From assembly GCF_022808595.1 (NCBI RefSeq), contig NZ_JAKUCN010000002.1:1-64000 (forward strand): a DNA stretch of 64,000 bases, read 5' to 3'. Below, in pieces: positions 36,823-46,918 of the stretch (position 1 is its first letter; every line of letters starts with the position of its first letter). The stretch is from Microvirga solisilvae (GTDB lineage Bacteria; Pseudomonadota; Alphaproteobacteria; Rhizobiales; Beijerinckiaceae). A program made the translations under genes and the position numbers. The notes beneath the pieces are model-generated. The model was given only the letters and a program-made list of their open reading frames with translations. It was not told where the DNA came from and did not search any database.

Positions 36823-37230
36823 ATGACTCCCTTCGGTGAACGGGTGCGGCAGCTGCGCCGCGAACGCGGCCTGATGTTGAAGGACATGGCCGCCCATCTG
36901 GGCGTGTCGAGCGCCTATCTGTCGGCGCTGGAACGCGGCGAGCGCGGCAAGCCCACCTGGGCGCTGATCCAGGGCGTGCTGCAATATTTCCATATTATCT
37001 GGGACGAGGCCGACGAGCTGACGCGCCTGGCCGATCTCTCCGATCCCAAGGTGAAGATCGACACCGCCGGCATGGATTCCAAGGCGACGCTTCTCGCCAA
37101 TCGCCTCGCCCGCGAGATCCGCCATCTCTCGGACGGCGAGCTCGAAGACATGATCGCTATCCTCGACCGCGCTCAAGGCCGCGAACGACGGGCCCTCGTG
37201 CCGATTCAGGCGGTGCAGGACGCGGTTTGA
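36823..37230 (+). CDS. XRE-family helix-turn-helix transcriptional regulator
   Basis: A 135-residue DNA-binding protein. The Cro/CI-type helix-turn-helix spans about residues 8-60 (VRQLRRERGLMLKDMAAHLG, SSAYLSALERGERG). The C-terminal half is helical (LANRLAREIRHLSDGELEDM) and probably dimerises. It starts five bases after the smr stop, so it is in the Tim44-mltA-smr operon. The ATG at 36823 (MTPFGERVRQLRR) is the family start. Confidence 0.9.
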   Translation: MTPFGERVRQLRRERGLMLKDMAAHLGVSSAYLSALERGERGKPTWALIQGVLQYFHIIWDEADELTRLADLSDPKVKIDTAGMDSKATLLANRLAREIRHLSDGELEDMIAILDRAQGRERRALVPIQAVQDAV

Positions 37231-37302
37231 GATCCCTGGGCTTGACCGTCGGGGCGGTGGATGCGAAAGCGCCCCGTCATTTCCCAAACAACCCGGTTAT
37301 CC

Positions 37303-38304
37303 ATGTCCCAGACCCGTATCGACGTGCTCACGCTCGGCAACGCCATCGTTGACGTGCTCGCCCATACCGACGAGGCCTTCCTCATCCAGAAGAAGGTCCA
37401 CAAGGGCGCCATGCAGCTCATCGATGAAGAGCGCGCCGAGGAGCTCTACCGGGACATGGGCCCTGCCATCATCGTGTCCGGTGGCTCTGGCGCCAACACG
37501 GCGGCGGGCGTGGCCTCGCTCGGCGTGAAGGCCGGCTTCATCGGCAAGGTGAAGAACGACGAGACCGGCAAGCTTTTCGCGCACGATCTCAAGGCCATCG
37601 ATGTGCATTACGACGTGACGCCGGCGCAGGAAGGTCCCGCCACCGCGCGCAGCTTCATCCTGGTGACGCCCGATGGCGAGCGCACCATGAATACCTATCT
37701 CGGCGCGTGCCAGAACCTCACGCCTGACGACGTCAATCCCGATACGGTGCGCGCTTCCAGCATCGTCTATCTCGAAGGCTATCTATGGGATCCGCCGGCG
37801 GCGAAGGAAGCGTTCCGCAAGGCCGTGAAGATCGCGCACGAGGCCGGCAACAAGGTGGCTCTTACCCTTTCCGACGCCTTCTGCGTCGATCGCTATCGCG
37901 ACGAGTTCCTCGGCCTCATGCGCGACGGCAGCCTCGATATTCTCTTCGCCAACATCCATGAGCTGCAGAGCCTCTACGGCACGTCCTCGGCCGAGAGTGC
38001 GCTTGCCGCGTTGCGTGAGGAGAAAGTGCTCGGCGTCATTACCCGCTCGGCAGAAGGCGCGCTGGTTGTGAGCCGTGGCGAGACGCTTGCCGTTCCCGCC
38101 TTCCCGGTCGAGCGCGTGGTCGACACCACGGGCGCCGGCGATCTCTTCGCATCCGGCTTCCTCGCCGGACTCGTTCGTAATCTCAGCCTGACCGACTGCG
38201 CCAGCCTCGGCGGCCTCGCGGCAGCAGAAATCATCAGCCATCTCGGCGCGCGTCCGCAGACGAGCCTGCGCGAACTCGCTCAGCAGGAAGGGCTGCTCGG
38301 CTGA
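37303..38304 (+). CDS. PfkB-family kinase, probable adenosine kinase
   Basis: A ribokinase-fold sugar/nucleoside kinase of 333 residues. PfkB motif 1 is IIVSGGSGANTAAGVASLGV. The catalytic motif 2 is DTTGAGDLFASGFLAGL with the base Asp in GAGD. AKxIDVHYDV and ERTMNTYLGA segments match the adenosine-kinase-like branch found in Rhizobiales. The start at 37303 (MSQTRIDVLTLGNAIVDV) suits the family; an ATG at 37261 is an alternative. The phosphoacceptor is inferred from family resemblance. Confidence 0.88.
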   Translation: MSQTRIDVLTLGNAIVDVLAHTDEAFLIQKKVHKGAMQLIDEERAEELYRDMGPAIIVSGGSGANTAAGVASLGVKAGFIGKVKNDETGKLFAHDLKAIDVHYDVTPAQEGPATARSFILVTPDGERTMNTYLGACQNLTPDDVNPDTVRASSIVYLEGYLWDPPAAKEAFRKAVKIAHEAGNKVALTLSDAFCVDRYRDEFLGLMRDGSLDILFANIHELQSLYGTSSAESALAALREEKVLGVITRSAEGALVVSRGETLAVPAFPVERVVDTTGAGDLFASGFLAGLVRNLSLTDCASLGGLAAAEIISHLGARPQTSLRELAQQEGLLG

Positions 38305-38322
38305 ACGTGATCGTTCCCCATC

Positions 38323-38348
38323 ATGCCCGGGCTCGTCCCGGGCATTTT
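38323..38348. terminator. Bidirectional terminator between PfkB kinase and DUF202 genes
   Basis: ATGCCCGGG (38323-38331) and CCCGGGCAT (38337-38345) form a perfect 9-pair stem with a CTCGT loop, followed by TTTT on the plus strand. The genes on either side converge. Confidence 0.8.
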
Positions 38349-38353
38349 CGTAT

Positions 38354-38872
38354 CTACCCGCCCGTCTGCCCGAACCAGAGCCCGAACAGGGCCGCGAGCG
38401 AGACGAGGGCCAGGAAGCCGTTGAAGATCACCAGAAGATAAGGCGGAAGGTGCTCCACGTCCGGATGCGGCGGCTGAGCGCCCGTGAATAGTTGGCGCCA
38501 CACGGCTGCTGCGAAACAGAAGGCGCTGAACAGCACCAGCACGGAACCGGTGGAGACGATCATCCATTCCGGCACCACGCCTTCCAAGAGCTTCTTCGCG
38601 CCGATACCGGAGGCGAGCGCGGCAAGGCCCGTGCGCACCCAGGCTGCATAGGTGCGCTCAGCGGCAAAGACGGTGCGGTTGGCGGCGAGTTCGGTGCGCC
38701 TGTCGGCGCTGTCCTTCATCTGGACGCTGGCAACGGCGGTGGTTTTTGCAGCAGCCTGTGTCTGCTCAGCGGCCTCTTGCGTGTTCTCCGCCGCTTCCTG
38801 CGTCTGAACAGCCGCTTCCTTGGCATGCTCGGCGCTGCGCTTGAGCTTTTCCTCGACCGGGGGCGTGGCCAT
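38354..38872 (-). CDS. DUF202 (YidH-like) membrane protein with N-terminal coiled coil
   Basis: A 172-residue protein. Residues about 10-50 are a low-complexity coiled coil with a 7-residue repeat of the form TQEAAEN/TQEAAEQ/TQAAAKT. A DUF202 domain follows (AAERTYAAWVRTGLAALASG), with three membrane helices and a short C-terminus. DUF202 proteins are small inner-membrane proteins of unknown function. The coiled-coil extension suggests oligomerisation. No partner is adjacent. Confidence 0.82.
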   Translation of the reverse strand: MATPPVEEKLKRSAEHAKEAAVQTQEAAENTQEAAEQTQAAAKTTAVASVQMKDSADRRTELAANRTVFAAERTYAAWVRTGLAALASGIGAKKLLEGVVPEWMIVSTGSVLVLFSAFCFAAAVWRQLFTGAQPPHPDVEHLPPYLLVIFNGFLALVSLAALFGLWFGQTGG

Positions 38873-39000
38873 GCGTTCTCCTTCTCACGAAGGCACAACG
38901 CTCAAGATTAAGGAAGGTTGGAATTCATGACCTACGAAACCTTGCTTCAAGGTAACATGACATCATGCTAGCCATACCGTTGTGATGGTGTGGCATAGCG

Positions 39001-39501
39001 ATGAGTGAAAATCCTTTTTCGTCTTGGTTTCCGGAAGATATTCCCCTGGGCGCTGTCGCGCTTGAAGAGGGAAAAGCTTCTCCGCCGATCATCTGCGATT
39101 GCTGCGGAAGGCAGACGATCCGTGTCAGCGGATTTCTCTCCAGAGAGGATTATGCTTGTGCCGTCTACTTCGCGAGCTGGACAGAGGGCCATGTCGCCGA
39201 AGACGGCCTGAGAATTATCCTGAGCGTTGGAGGATGGGGCGGTTCTGACCATCCGCGCGTGAGGATCGCAATCCTTTGCTGGATCGAGGACGAGTCAATC
39301 AGCATGATGGCACTCGATCCATTCGATGAGAACGGCAACCCTTTGCGATGGAATGACGACGAGCCTTTCTTCGGTCCGTTCGTAAGGCGTGAAAGAGCAT
39401 TAGGACATCCGGACATGCCGGAAATTTTTCATTTGGCAGAGCATGTCGTTGAAGACGATCAGCGCGTGAGAGCAGCCTTGTACGGCTATCAGAAGCACTA
39501 A
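39001..39501 (+). CDS. Conserved hypothetical protein with Cys pair
   Basis: A 166-residue acidic protein I do not recognise. It begins MSENPFSSWFPEDIP and has a possible zinc ribbon half CDCCGRQTIRVSGFL. It continues with an aromatic, acidic domain (ISMMALDPFDENGNPLRWND, HPDMPEIFHLAEHVVEDDQR). The first half is similar in style to small immunity or stress proteins that sit alone in genomes, but no toxin is near. It lies between a DUF202 gene and coaA with its own short leader. Confidence 0.65.
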   Translation: MSENPFSSWFPEDIPLGAVALEEGKASPPIICDCCGRQTIRVSGFLSREDYACAVYFASWTEGHVAEDGLRIILSVGGWGGSDHPRVRIAILCWIEDESISMMALDPFDENGNPLRWNDDEPFFGPFVRRERALGHPDMPEIFHLAEHVVEDDQRVRAALYGYQKH

Positions 39502-39508
39502 GGCTCCA

Positions 39509-40483
39509 TCAGAGCCTTCTCAGCGCCACGTTTTCGATCCGGTGGCTTGCGCCTTTTTTAAGGATCAGGCTCGCGCGCTGGCGGGTGGGCACGATGTTCT
39601 CGCGCAGATTCACCAGGTTGATGCGGTTCCACAAACCTTCTGCGATGCCGATGGCTTCCGCTTCTGGCAGTTCCGCATAGCGGCGGAAATAGGAGAGCGG
39701 ATCGCGGAAGGCCGTGTGGCGCAGGCGCAGGAAGCGGCTCACATACCAGCGGTGCAGGTCGTCCTCCTCCGCGTCGATATAAACGGAGAAGTCGAAGAAA
39801 TCGGACACGAAGGGAATGGCCTCGCCGTCCTTCGGCAGACGTGCAGGCTGGAGCACGTTGAGGCCTTCGACGATGAGAATGTCCGGCCGGTCGACATTGG
39901 TCTCCTCGCCCGGCACCACGTCATAGACGAGGTGCGAATAAAGCGGCGCCTTCACATTGCGCTTGCCAGCCTTGATGTCGGCGAGAAAGCGCAGGAGCTT
40001 GCCGGTGTCGTAGCTCTCCGGAAAGCCCTTGCGTTCCATGAGGCCAAGCCGCGTCAGCTCCGCATTGGGCAGGAGGAAGCCGTCGGTGGTGATGAGATCC
40101 ACCTTCGGTGTATTGGGCCAGCGGGCGAGAAGCGCTTTCAGCACGCGCGCGGTGGTGGATTTGCCTACCGCCACCGAGCCCGCGACACCGATGATATAGG
40201 GCACCTTCTCCTCCTGCTCGGCGAGCAGGAAGCGCTGGGTCGCCCGGAACAGTCCCTGCGTTGCCGCCACATAGAGCGACAGCAGGCGCGAGAGCGGCAG
40301 ATAGATCGCCGCCACTTCGTCGAGGGAGATCGGATCGTTGAGGGATTGAAGCTGCACCACCTCGTCGGCGGTAAGCGTCATGGGCGCATCGGCACGCAGT
40401 TTCGCCCATTCGTCGCGTGTGAACGTGCGGTAGGGTGAAACACCGTCACCGGTTTCGGGCAAAACCATGTTGGGCTGGTCCAT
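39509..40483 (-). CDS. coaA: Pantothenate kinase (type I, CoaA)
   Basis: First committed step of coenzyme A synthesis. In the 324 residues the P-loop is [19 protein letters not shown], followed by [30 protein letters not shown] and [12 protein letters not shown], all typical of CoaA. The ATG at 40483 with AAGGGGG before it is chosen. It closes the histidine operon, the usual position in Rhizobiales (hisE-coaA). Confidence 0.96.
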   Translation of the reverse strand: MDQPNMVLPETGDGVSPYRTFTRDEWAKLRADAPMTLTADEVVQLQSLNDPISLDEVAAIYLPLSRLLSLYVAATQGLFRATQRFLLAEQEEKVPYIIGVAGSVAVGKSTTARVLKALLARWPNTPKVDLITTDGFLLPNAELTRLGLMERKGFPESYDTGKLLRFLADIKAGKRNVKAPLYSHLVYDVVPGEETNVDRPDILIVEGLNVLQPARLPKDGEAIPFVSDFFDFSVYIDAEEDDLHRWYVSRFLRLRHTAFRDPLSYFRRYAELPEAEAIGIAEGLWNRINLVNLRENIVPTRQRASLILKKGASHRIENVALRRL

Positions 40484-40531
40484 GCGAGCCCCCTTCTGCG
40501 AGGTCACTGCTTCAAGGTCACGACTTCAAGG

Positions 40532-40852
40532 TCATGATTTGCGCGCGGCCTTCTCGGCGAGCCCCGATTGCGCGGTGCGCCGCTCCAATTCGGCCATAAC
40601 GTCAATTAGCGGAATGTTCGCGCCCTGCAACACGACCAAAAGATGATACAGCACGTCCGCCGCCTCAGCGGTCAGGTTCTGCCGATCGCCCTGGACGGCG
40701 GCGATGGCTGCTTCCACCGCCTCCTCGCCGAGCTTCTTGGCCGCCTTGGCGGGCCCATCCACGAGAAGCTTGGCCGTATAGGATTCTGACGCCGGCGCCG
40801 CCGCGCGCTCTGCGACGATGCGGGCAAGATCATTGAGAGTGAAGGCGGTCAT
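40532..40852 (-). CDS. hisE: Phosphoribosyl-ATP pyrophosphatase
   Basis: Second step of histidine synthesis (hydrolysis of phosphoribosyl-ATP). The 106-residue MazG-like helical protein has [20 protein letters not shown] with the metal-binding Glu pair and [18 protein letters not shown]. It is separated from hisF by the methionine aminopeptidase gene, an unusual order. A TTCAAGGTCA motif is repeated just beyond its stop codon. Confidence 0.95.
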   Translation of the reverse strand: MTAFTLNDLARIVAERAAAPASESYTAKLLVDGPAKAAKKLGEEAVEAAIAAVQGDRQNLTAEAADVLYHLLVVLQGANIPLIDVMAELERRTAQSGLAEKAARKS

Positions 40853-40859
40853 GGGTGAA

Positions 40860-41609
40860 TTAGCCCGGTAAGGTTATGACAAGGGGGCCGTTGCGCGTGG
40901 CGACGACCGTGTGCTCGTATTGGACCGTTGGAGCGCGCGGGTCGCTGAGCAGCGTCCACTCGTCGTCGCTGTCCGTTGCCAAAGTCGCCCCCAACGACAA
41001 AAATGGCTCCACCGTGAAGACGAGGCCCTCGTTCATGATCCGCCGCTCGGAGCGGTCCGGCCAGGTGGCGATTTCCCCCGGCTCCTCATGAAGGGAATAG
41101 CCGATACCGTGGCTCGCCAGATTGCGAACCAGGGTATAGCCGTTCTTCTGCGCGAATTGTCCGATGGCCTGGCCGATCCCGGCAATCGGTTTGTCGGCGC
41201 CGACCTGGCGCAAGCCGACCCACATGGCGCGACGTCCGTCCCGGCACAGCCGCTTGGTGGCATTCGTGATCGGCGGAACGGCGAAAGACGCGCCGGTATC
41301 GGCAAAAAGACCGTTCTTTTCCGCAGAGATATCGATGTTGACGAGATCGCCCGCTTCGATGCGCCGAGCGCCCGGAATGCCGTGGGCAATCTCTTCGTTC
41401 ACGCTGATGCAGGTGGCGCCGGGAAAATCATAAACGAGTTCCGGGCCGGAACGGGCGCCTTCCTTTTCGAGTAGCTTGCGGCCGATCAGGTCGAGTTCCG
41501 CCGTCGTCATCCCAGGCTCCAAAGCTGCCGCCATGGCTTCCAGGGTATTGGCGACGATCCTGCCGATTTCCTGGAGCTTAGTGAGCTCATCTTCATTGGA
41601 AACTGTCAT
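40860..41609 (-). CDS. map: Type I methionine aminopeptidase
   Basis: Removes the initiator Met from new proteins. The 249 residues keep the dimetal site: Asp in [11 protein letters not shown] and ADTGASF, His in [15 protein letters not shown], Glu in [10 protein letters not shown] and Glu in [10 protein letters not shown]. Length is normal for a type I enzyme without an N-terminal extension. It is inserted between hisF and hisE in the same direction, 7 bases from hisE. It may be a second copy; a main map gene usually lies elsewhere. Confidence 0.93.
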   Translation of the reverse strand: MTVSNEDELTKLQEIGRIVANTLEAMAAALEPGMTTAELDLIGRKLLEKEGARSGPELVYDFPGATCISVNEEIAHGIPGARRIEAGDLVNIDISAEKNGLFADTGASFAVPPITNATKRLCRDGRRAMWVGLRQVGADKPIAGIGQAIGQFAQKNGYTLVRNLASHGIGYSLHEEPGEIATWPDRSERRIMNEGLVFTVEPFLSLGATLATDSDDEWTLLSDPRAPTVQYEHTVVATRNGPLVITLPG

Positions 41610-41668
41610 GTGAAGAATGCCTTGCGGCCGACTGGCCTGTCGAGGATGAGTTTATCTTGAAATAGCGC

Positions 41669-42472
41669 TCAATGCCGAGCGGCGGAGTTTTTCGCAGGCT
41701 CGTCCAACCGCATCTTCAGGCCCTTATCGGCCATGTAGCCCTTCGCCTCGCCGATGCTGTGCGTGCCGAAATGGAAGATGGAGGCCGCTAGCACGGCGCT
41801 GGCATGACCCTTTTCGACACCGTCGACGAGATGGTCGAGATTGCCGACGCCACCGGAGGCGATGACGGGAATGGAAACCGCATCGGCGATGGCGCGCACG
41901 AGGGCGAGATCGTAGCCGCCTTTGGTGCCGTCGCGGTCCATGGAGGTGATGAGGAGTTCTCCTGCCCCTAGTTCCGCTACCTGCTTGGCGAAAGTAATCG
42001 CGTCGATGCCGGTGGCGTTGCGTCCGCCATGGGTGAAGATTTCCCAGCGAGGCTCTTCACCTTCAGCGGAAACCTTTTTCGCATCGATGGCGACGACGAT
42101 GCATTGCGCCCCGAATTTCTCGGCAGCCTCGCGCACGAAGTCGGGATTCTTCACGGCGGCGGTGTTGATCGATACCTTGTCGGCGCCCGCGAGCAGGAGC
42201 TTGCGAATGTCTTCCACCGTGCGCACGCCGCCGCCGACGGTGAGCGGCATGAAGCAGGCTTCCGCCGTGCGTTGCACCACATCGAGCAGGATGCCGCGCG
42301 CCTCATGGCTTGCGGTGATGTCAAGGAAGCAGAGTTCGTCAGCGCCGGCCGCATCATAAGCTTTTGCTGCTTCCACCGGATCGCCCGCATCAACGAGATC
42401 GACGAACTGCACGCCTTTCACGACGCGCCCGTCCTTCACATCGAGGCAGGGAATGAGACGCACTTTCAGCAT
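41669..42472 (-). CDS. hisF: Imidazole glycerol phosphate synthase, cyclase subunit
   Basis: Cyclase half of the HisFH enzyme. The (beta/alpha)8 barrel of 267 residues has catalytic Asp residues in [16 protein letters not shown] and [10 protein letters not shown], with phosphate-binding glycines in [14 protein letters not shown] and [13 protein letters not shown]. The partner HisH is two genes upstream. A palindromic repeat separates hisF from hisA. Confidence 0.97.
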   Translation of the reverse strand: MLKVRLIPCLDVKDGRVVKGVQFVDLVDAGDPVEAAKAYDAAGADELCFLDITASHEARGILLDVVQRTAEACFMPLTVGGGVRTVEDIRKLLLAGADKVSINTAAVKNPDFVREAAEKFGAQCIVVAIDAKKVSAEGEEPRWEIFTHGGRNATGIDAITFAKQVAELGAGELLITSMDRDGTKGGYDLALVRAIADAVSIPVIASGGVGNLDHLVDGVEKGHASAVLAASIFHFGTHSIGEAKGYMADKGLKMRLDEPAKNSAARH

Positions 42473-42486
42473 GGTTCACTCTCAAT

Positions 42487-42620
42487 CACCTTCCCCTTGA
42501 GGGGGAAGGTCGGACCAAAAGGTCCGGGGTGGGGTGGATGCGCGACGCTTGCAGAACGAGGCGTTTCCACCCCACCCCGCCGCTGCTCGCGCAGCGTCGA
42601 CCCTCCCCCTCAAAGGGAGG
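42487..42620. repeat. Inverted REP-like repeat between hisF and hisA
   Basis: CACCTTCCCCTTGAGGGGGAAGG and GGGGTGGGGTGG on the left are mirrored by CCACCCCACCCCGCCG and CCCTCCCCCTCAAAGGGAGG on the right. This is the widespread purine-rich intergenic repeat type of Rhizobiales. The hisA stop codon and last few codons lie inside the right end. Confidence 0.8.
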
Positions 42621-43356
42621 ATGGAGCGCGCACTTTCTTCAGCATCGCCAGCGCTTCTTCCGGATCGATGCGTCCGTCGTAGAGCGCGCGGCCGGAAATG
42701 GCGCCGTTGAGCACGGCGCAATCGGCTTCTGTGAGACGCTCGATATCGGCCATGGAGGCGAGGCCGCCAGACGCGATGACCGGGATCGAGACGGCGCGGG
42801 CAAGGCCCAGCGTCATCGGGAAATTGAGGCCTTTGAGAATGCCGTCGCGCGCGATGTCCGTGTAGATGATCGCGGCAACGCCCGCGTCCTCGAAGCGGCG
42901 GCCGAGTTCTTCCGCCGAGAGGGTCGAGGTCTGCGCCCAGCCTTCCACGGCGACGAGGCCGTCCTTCGCATCGATGCCTACCGCGATCTTGCCGGGATGG
43001 AGACGCGCGGCCTCGCGCACGAAGGCGGGATCGCGCACGGCCGCGGTGCCGATGATCACGCGGGAGACGCCCTTGGCGAGCCAACCCTCGACGGTCTTCA
43101 TGTCGCGAATGCCGCCGCCGAGCTGCACGGGAATCTTTACGCGCTTCAGAATCTCTTCCACGGCGGAAGCATTCATCGGCTTGCCGGCGAAAGCGCCGTC
43201 GAGATCGACCACATGCAGCCACTCGAAGCCCTGGCGCTCGAAGGTCGCGGCCTGGTCGGCGGGATCGTCGTTGAAGACGGTGGCCTGGTCCATGTCGCCC
43301 TGGATGAGGCGAACGCAGCGGCCTTCCTTCAAGTCGATTGCGGGATAAAGAATCAC
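42610..43356 (-). CDS. hisA: Phosphoribosylformimino-5-aminoimidazole carboxamide ribotide isomerase
   Basis: Fourth step of histidine synthesis. The (beta/alpha)8 barrel of 248 residues carries the acid/base Asp residues in [14 protein letters not shown] and [16 protein letters not shown]; the barrel end reads [16 protein letters not shown]. The GTG at 43356 overlaps the hisH stop (GTGA) and is preferred to a GTG nine bases earlier. The last residues and the stop are contributed by an intergenic repeat, so the C-terminus has probably been remodelled. Confidence 0.96.
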   Translation of the reverse strand: MILYPAIDLKEGRCVRLIQGDMDQATVFNDDPADQAATFERQGFEWLHVVDLDGAFAGKPMNASAVEEILKRVKIPVQLGGGIRDMKTVEGWLAKGVSRVIIGTAAVRDPAFVREAARLHPGKIAVGIDAKDGLVAVEGWAQTSTLSAEELGRRFEDAGVAAIIYTDIARDGILKGLNFPMTLGLARAVSIPVIASGGLASMADIERLTEADCAVLNGAISGRALYDGRIDPEEALAMLKKVRAPSSL

Positions 43357-44003
43357 GGGCGCCACCTCAGGAAATTGGCGATGAGCTTGAGGCCGAGCGC
43401 CTGGCTCTTTTCGGGATGGAATTGGGTGCCGACGATGTTGTCGCGCCCGACGATGGCCGTCACCGGCCCGCCGTAATCGGTGGTGGCGACAACATCCGAC
43501 GGATCGGCAGCGGAGAGTGCATAGGAATGTACGAAATAGGCGTGCAATCCGTCAGGCCCGGTCGGGATGCCGTCCATCAGCGGATGCGGCTTTGCCAGCT
43601 CAAGGGTATTCCAGCCCATATGCGGGATCTTGAGGTTGGGATCGCTCGGCGTGATCGCCTTCACGTCGCCGTGGATCCAGTCGAGGCCATAGCTCGTGGT
43701 GTGCTCAAGGCCGCGCGTCGCCATGAGCTGCATGCCCACGCAGATGCCGAGGAAGGGACGTCCCTCCTCACGCACCACGCGCTGAAGCACCTCCACCATG
43801 CCGGGCACGGAATCGAGGCCGCGGCGGCAATCGGCGAAGGCGCCGACGCCCGGCAGCACGATACGGCTCGCTTTGGCGACGAGGGTCGGATCGGACGTGA
43901 CCGTGATGGTCTCGTCGATGCCTGCCTCACGGGCCGCGCGCTCGAAAGCCTTGGCGGCGGAGTGCAGGTTGCCGGATCCGTAATCGATGATGACGACGCT
44001 CAC
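43353..44003 (-). CDS. hisH: Imidazole glycerol phosphate synthase, glutaminase subunit
   Basis: Class I glutamine amidotransferase that feeds ammonia to HisF. In the 216 residues the nucleophile Cys is in [11 protein letters not shown], with catalytic His and Glu in [10 protein letters not shown]. The N-terminus [13 protein letters not shown] is typical. A GTG start overlaps the DUF2628 stop, and its own stop overlaps the hisA start. Confidence 0.97.
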   Translation of the reverse strand: MSVVIIDYGSGNLHSAAKAFERAAREAGIDETITVTSDPTLVAKASRIVLPGVGAFADCRRGLDSVPGMVEVLQRVVREEGRPFLGICVGMQLMATRGLEHTTSYGLDWIHGDVKAITPSDPNLKIPHMGWNTLELAKPHPLMDGIPTGPDGLHAYFVHSYALSAADPSDVVATTDYGGPVTAIVGRDNIVGTQFHPEKSQALGLKLIANFLRWRP

Positions 44004-44488
44004 CGGGGACGCTCCGCATCAGGGAAGAGGCCGATCACGGGATCGATCCTCCGAGGGGTTGAAGGAACCGGCGTAGTGGCCGGAGCGCGGGCAGGCGCGG
44101 GACGCTGCGAGAGCCAGCGGGCGAAAGCCTTGGCTTCGGCTTCATCCCTGTCGGCGCCCGTTACTACATCGGCCAGGGCCAGCCCGTGACGGGCAAGGGT
44201 CCAGCGCCGGAGGCTGTTGGCCTCAAGGCCGATCAGCGTCTGCAGGAGCAGGCCCGCCACGGCACCGGCGGCTTCATGCACGTCCAGCGCCTGCATCAGC
44301 GCGCCGAAGGCGAGGACGAGCACCAGTACGCCAAGCCCGGCGAGCCAAAGCCGATGGACGAAGAACCAGAGGAAGGTGAAGAAAAACGCGCCCCAGGAGA
44401 ACGCATCCTTCACGAGCTCGGCATCTTCCAAAGCCGCCGGATCACCCGGCCGCGCATCGCGCGGAAGGTGCAGGGTATAGGTGGTCAT
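44000..44488 (-). CDS. DUF2628 membrane protein in the his operon
   Basis: A 162-residue protein with two or three helices ([32 protein letters not shown]) after a short cytosolic start [17 protein letters not shown], then an Ala/Pro-rich tail. DUF2628 genes sit between hisB and hisH in many Rhizobiales, so it is an operon passenger with unknown role. It is coupled to hisH by a four-base overlap. Confidence 0.88.
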   Translation of the reverse strand: MTTYTLHLPRDARPGDPAALEDAELVKDAFSWGAFFFTFLWFFVHRLWLAGLGVLVLVLAFGALMQALDVHEAAGAVAGLLLQTLIGLEANSLRRWTLARHGLALADVVTGADRDEAEAKAFARWLSQRPAPARAPATTPVPSTPRRIDPVIGLFPDAERPR

Positions 44489-44554
44489 GGCGTCGTTTCC
44501 TCAAGCCTTGCCAGGCAAGGCGCATATCTGCCGGATGAGGGTCGCTTCTCAGAT

Positions 44555-45145
44555 TTAGAGCGTGCCCTTGGTGGAGGGAACGCGCCCCTCCTCCCGTGGG
44601 TCCACCGCCACCGCCTGACGCAAGGCCCGTGCCAGACCCTTGAAGCAGCTCTCGGCGATGTGGTGGCTGTTCTCCCCGTAGAGCGTCTCCACGTGGAGGG
44701 TCAGCCCCGCCTGCACGGCGAAGGCCTGGAAGAACTCGCGCACCAGCTCGGTGTCGAAAACGCCGATCTTCTCCGTGGGGAATGAGGTGCGGAAGACCAG
44801 GAACGGGCGGCCCGAAATGTCGAGGGCAATGCGCGTCAGCGTCTCGTCCATCGGCAGATGGATGTCCGCATAGCGGGTGATGCCCTTTTTATCGCCAAGC
44901 GCCTTCAGGATGGCCTGGCCCAGCGCGATGCCTGTGTCTTCCGTCGTATGATGCTGGTCCACATGCAGGTCGCCCGTCACTTTCACGGTCAGATCGAAGA
45001 GACCGTGTCGGGCAAAGAGTTCCAGCATATGGTCGAGGAAGCCGACCCCCGTGGAGATCTCGGCCTTGCCGGTGCCATCGAGGGCAATCGACACGGCGAC
45101 ATCGGTCTCGGCGGTGCGACGGCTGACGCTCGCGGAGCGCATCAT
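44555..45145 (-). CDS. hisB: Imidazoleglycerol-phosphate dehydratase
   Basis: Sixth step of histidine synthesis. The 196-residue monofunctional enzyme (no phosphatase domain) has the manganese-site motifs [30 protein letters not shown] and [25 protein letters not shown] precedes the tandem ATG. It heads the leftward his operon and is divergent from hslV. Confidence 0.97.
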   Translation of the reverse strand: MMRSASVSRRTAETDVAVSIALDGTGKAEISTGVGFLDHMLELFARHGLFDLTVKVTGDLHVDQHHTTEDTGIALGQAILKALGDKKGITRYADIHLPMDETLTRIALDISGRPFLVFRTSFPTEKIGVFDTELVREFFQAFAVQAGLTLHVETLYGENSHHIAESCFKGLARALRQAVAVDPREEGRVPSTKGTL

Positions 45146-45281
45146 GAATGTCCTTTGCGGAGAGTAAGACGAGGCGTTCTAGCAAGACCGCGAGAGAAAC
45201 GCTACCCGCGTTGCTTTTGGAGCCCGAGTGATTAAGTCAGGGTTCGTAAGGCTTTCCCCTCCCCATCCGCTGGAGTTTCCC

Positions 45282-45833
45282 GTGTCCGAAGACGCCACAC
45301 CCCGCATGCACGCCACCACGATCCTCATGGTCCGCAAGGGCAGCCGCGTCGTCATCGGCGGCGACGGGCAGGTCAGCCTCGGTCAGACGGTGGTGAAGGG
45401 CAATGCGAAGAAGGTCCGCCGCCTGTCCAAGGGCGGTGTGATCGGCGGTTTTGCGGGGTCGACGGCGGATGCCTTCACCCTCTTCGAGCGGCTCGAGGCC
45501 AAGCTCGAGCAATATCCGGGCCAGCTCACCCGCGCCTGCGTGGAGCTTACCAAGGATTGGCGCACCGACCGTTATTTGCGCCGCCTGGAAGCGATGATGC
45601 TCGTCGCCGACAAGGAGGTGGGCCTGCTGCTTTCGGGTGCCGGCGACGTGCTGGAGCCGGAAAACGGCATCATGGCCATCGGCTCGGGCGGCAACTACGC
45701 GCTGGCCGCCGCAAGAGCGCTGGCCGACAGCGATATGGATGCGGAGGCCATCGTCCGCCGTTCCCTCGCGATCGCAGCTGAGATATGCGTCTATACCAAT
45801 AGCAATATTGTTATAGAGAGCCTCGACCTATGA
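45282..45833 (+). CDS. hslV: ATP-dependent protease peptidase subunit HslV
   Basis: Proteolytic core of HslUV. The protein has 183 residues from GTG 45282, with GGAG upstream. The catalytic N-terminal Thr lies in [14 protein letters not shown] after a short propeptide. [21 protein letters not shown] and [16 protein letters not shown] are conserved. An open frame back to 45228 is probably leader. The stop overlaps the next gene by ATGA. Confidence 0.96.
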   Translation: MSEDATPRMHATTILMVRKGSRVVIGGDGQVSLGQTVVKGNAKKVRRLSKGGVIGGFAGSTADAFTLFERLEAKLEQYPGQLTRACVELTKDWRTDRYLRRLEAMMLVADKEVGLLLSGAGDVLEPENGIMAIGSGGNYALAAARALADSDMDAEAIVRRSLAIAAEICVYTNSNIVIESLDL

Positions 45834-46918
45834 TCACCGATGCCGTCCTCGAACAGGGAGTTGTTCGAGGCATTGTGACGACCGAGCAGGTGACGAGCCT
45901 GCGAACCCTCGCCCGCGACATGGCCGCTGTGGCGGCCCCCGAACCGGAAGACGACGAGAAGCTGCGCTTCGTCACCGGTTTCAGCGATATTTTCGTGACG
46001 CTGGGACTTGGGCTGTTCCTGGGCGCGCTCGGATATTTCGCATCGCTGTACGGCTACCACGCCATGTGGCCCGTGCTTGCCGTTGCCTCGTGGCTGCTGG
46101 CCGAGTTCTTCACTCGCCACCGCCGTATGGCGCTGCCGAGCATCGCGCTTTTGGCTCTCTTTGCTGTATCAGTGCTGGCAACAGCGGGCTTTACCTTGAA
46201 GTGGTTCCTGCTGAGCGAGTTGGAATATGTCACGACGTCGACGGAAGCACTGACGGCGTGGAATTATGAAGAGAGTCGTCCTTGGACGATCGTCGTTTCG
46301 GCGCTCGTCACGGTTGCGCTGACAGCTCTCCATTACCTTCGGTTCCGCGTTCCGATCACTGTTGCCGCTGGAGCAGCCGCTTTGGTGCTGGCGATTATCG
46401 GGTTGTTGGGAGCAATCTTCCCAAGTCCGTCCAAGGACGTTGTGTTTCTTGCTCTCTTCCTCTGCGGTTGCGCCATCTTCGCCTTGGCGATGCGCTTTGA
46501 TCTCTCCGATCCCGAGCGTGTGACGCGCCGCAACGACATCGCGTTCTGGCTGCATCTGCTTGCTGCGCCGCTGATCGTTCACCCGGTGATCTCGCAATTC
46601 GTCGGTGACCAACTGCTGTCTCAGGTGGGAACTGCCGTGGCTGTCCTCGCTATTTTCTTCCTGCTTGCCGTGGTGGCGGTCGTCATCGACCGCCGCGCCA
46701 TCCTGGTTTCCGGCCTCGCCTATGCCGGCTATGCCTTCGCATCCCTGATCAAGCAGGTCGGTTTCGAGGATCAGACCATGCCCGCGACCCTGCTCGCCCT
46801 CGGCGCTTTCGTGCTCCTGCTTAGCGCAGGCTGGAAGCCGGTGCGCACGGCTCTTTTAGGACTTCTTCCCGCGCATCTTGCGCAACGGTTGCCACACCCC
46901 ATTCTTTCATCATCATGA
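45830..46918 (+). CDS. Polytopic membrane protein between hslV and hslU
   Basis: A 362-residue protein with a cytosolic N-terminus ([20 protein letters not shown]) and about ten membrane helices ([50 protein letters not shown]). The layout of a short soluble start with repeated helices and a basic end resembles DUF2157/DUF4401-type proteins. Function is unknown. It overlaps both hslV and hslU by four bases, so all three are translationally coupled. Confidence 0.8.
   Translation: MITDAVLEQGVVRGIVTTEQVTSLRTLARDMAAVAAPEPEDDEKLRFVTGFSDIFVTLGLGLFLGALGYFASLYGYHAMWPVLAVASWLLAEFFTRHRRMALPSIALLALFAVSVLATAGFTLKWFLLSELEYVTTSTEALTAWNYEESRPWTIVVSALVTVALTALHYLRFRVPITVAAGAAALVLAIIGLLGAIFPSPSKDVVFLALFLCGCAIFALAMRFDLSDPERVTRRNDIAFWLHLLAAPLIVHPVISQFVGDQLLSQVGTAVAVLAIFFLLAVVAVVIDRRAILVSGLAYAGYAFASLIKQVGFEDQTMPATLLALGAFVLLLSAGWKPVRTALLGLLPAHLAQRLPHPILSSS

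Noticed and set aside
40505-40540. Direct repeats of TTCAAGGTCA near the hisE end
   Set aside because: Only two or three copies over 30 bases; most likely a small local duplication with no further structure.
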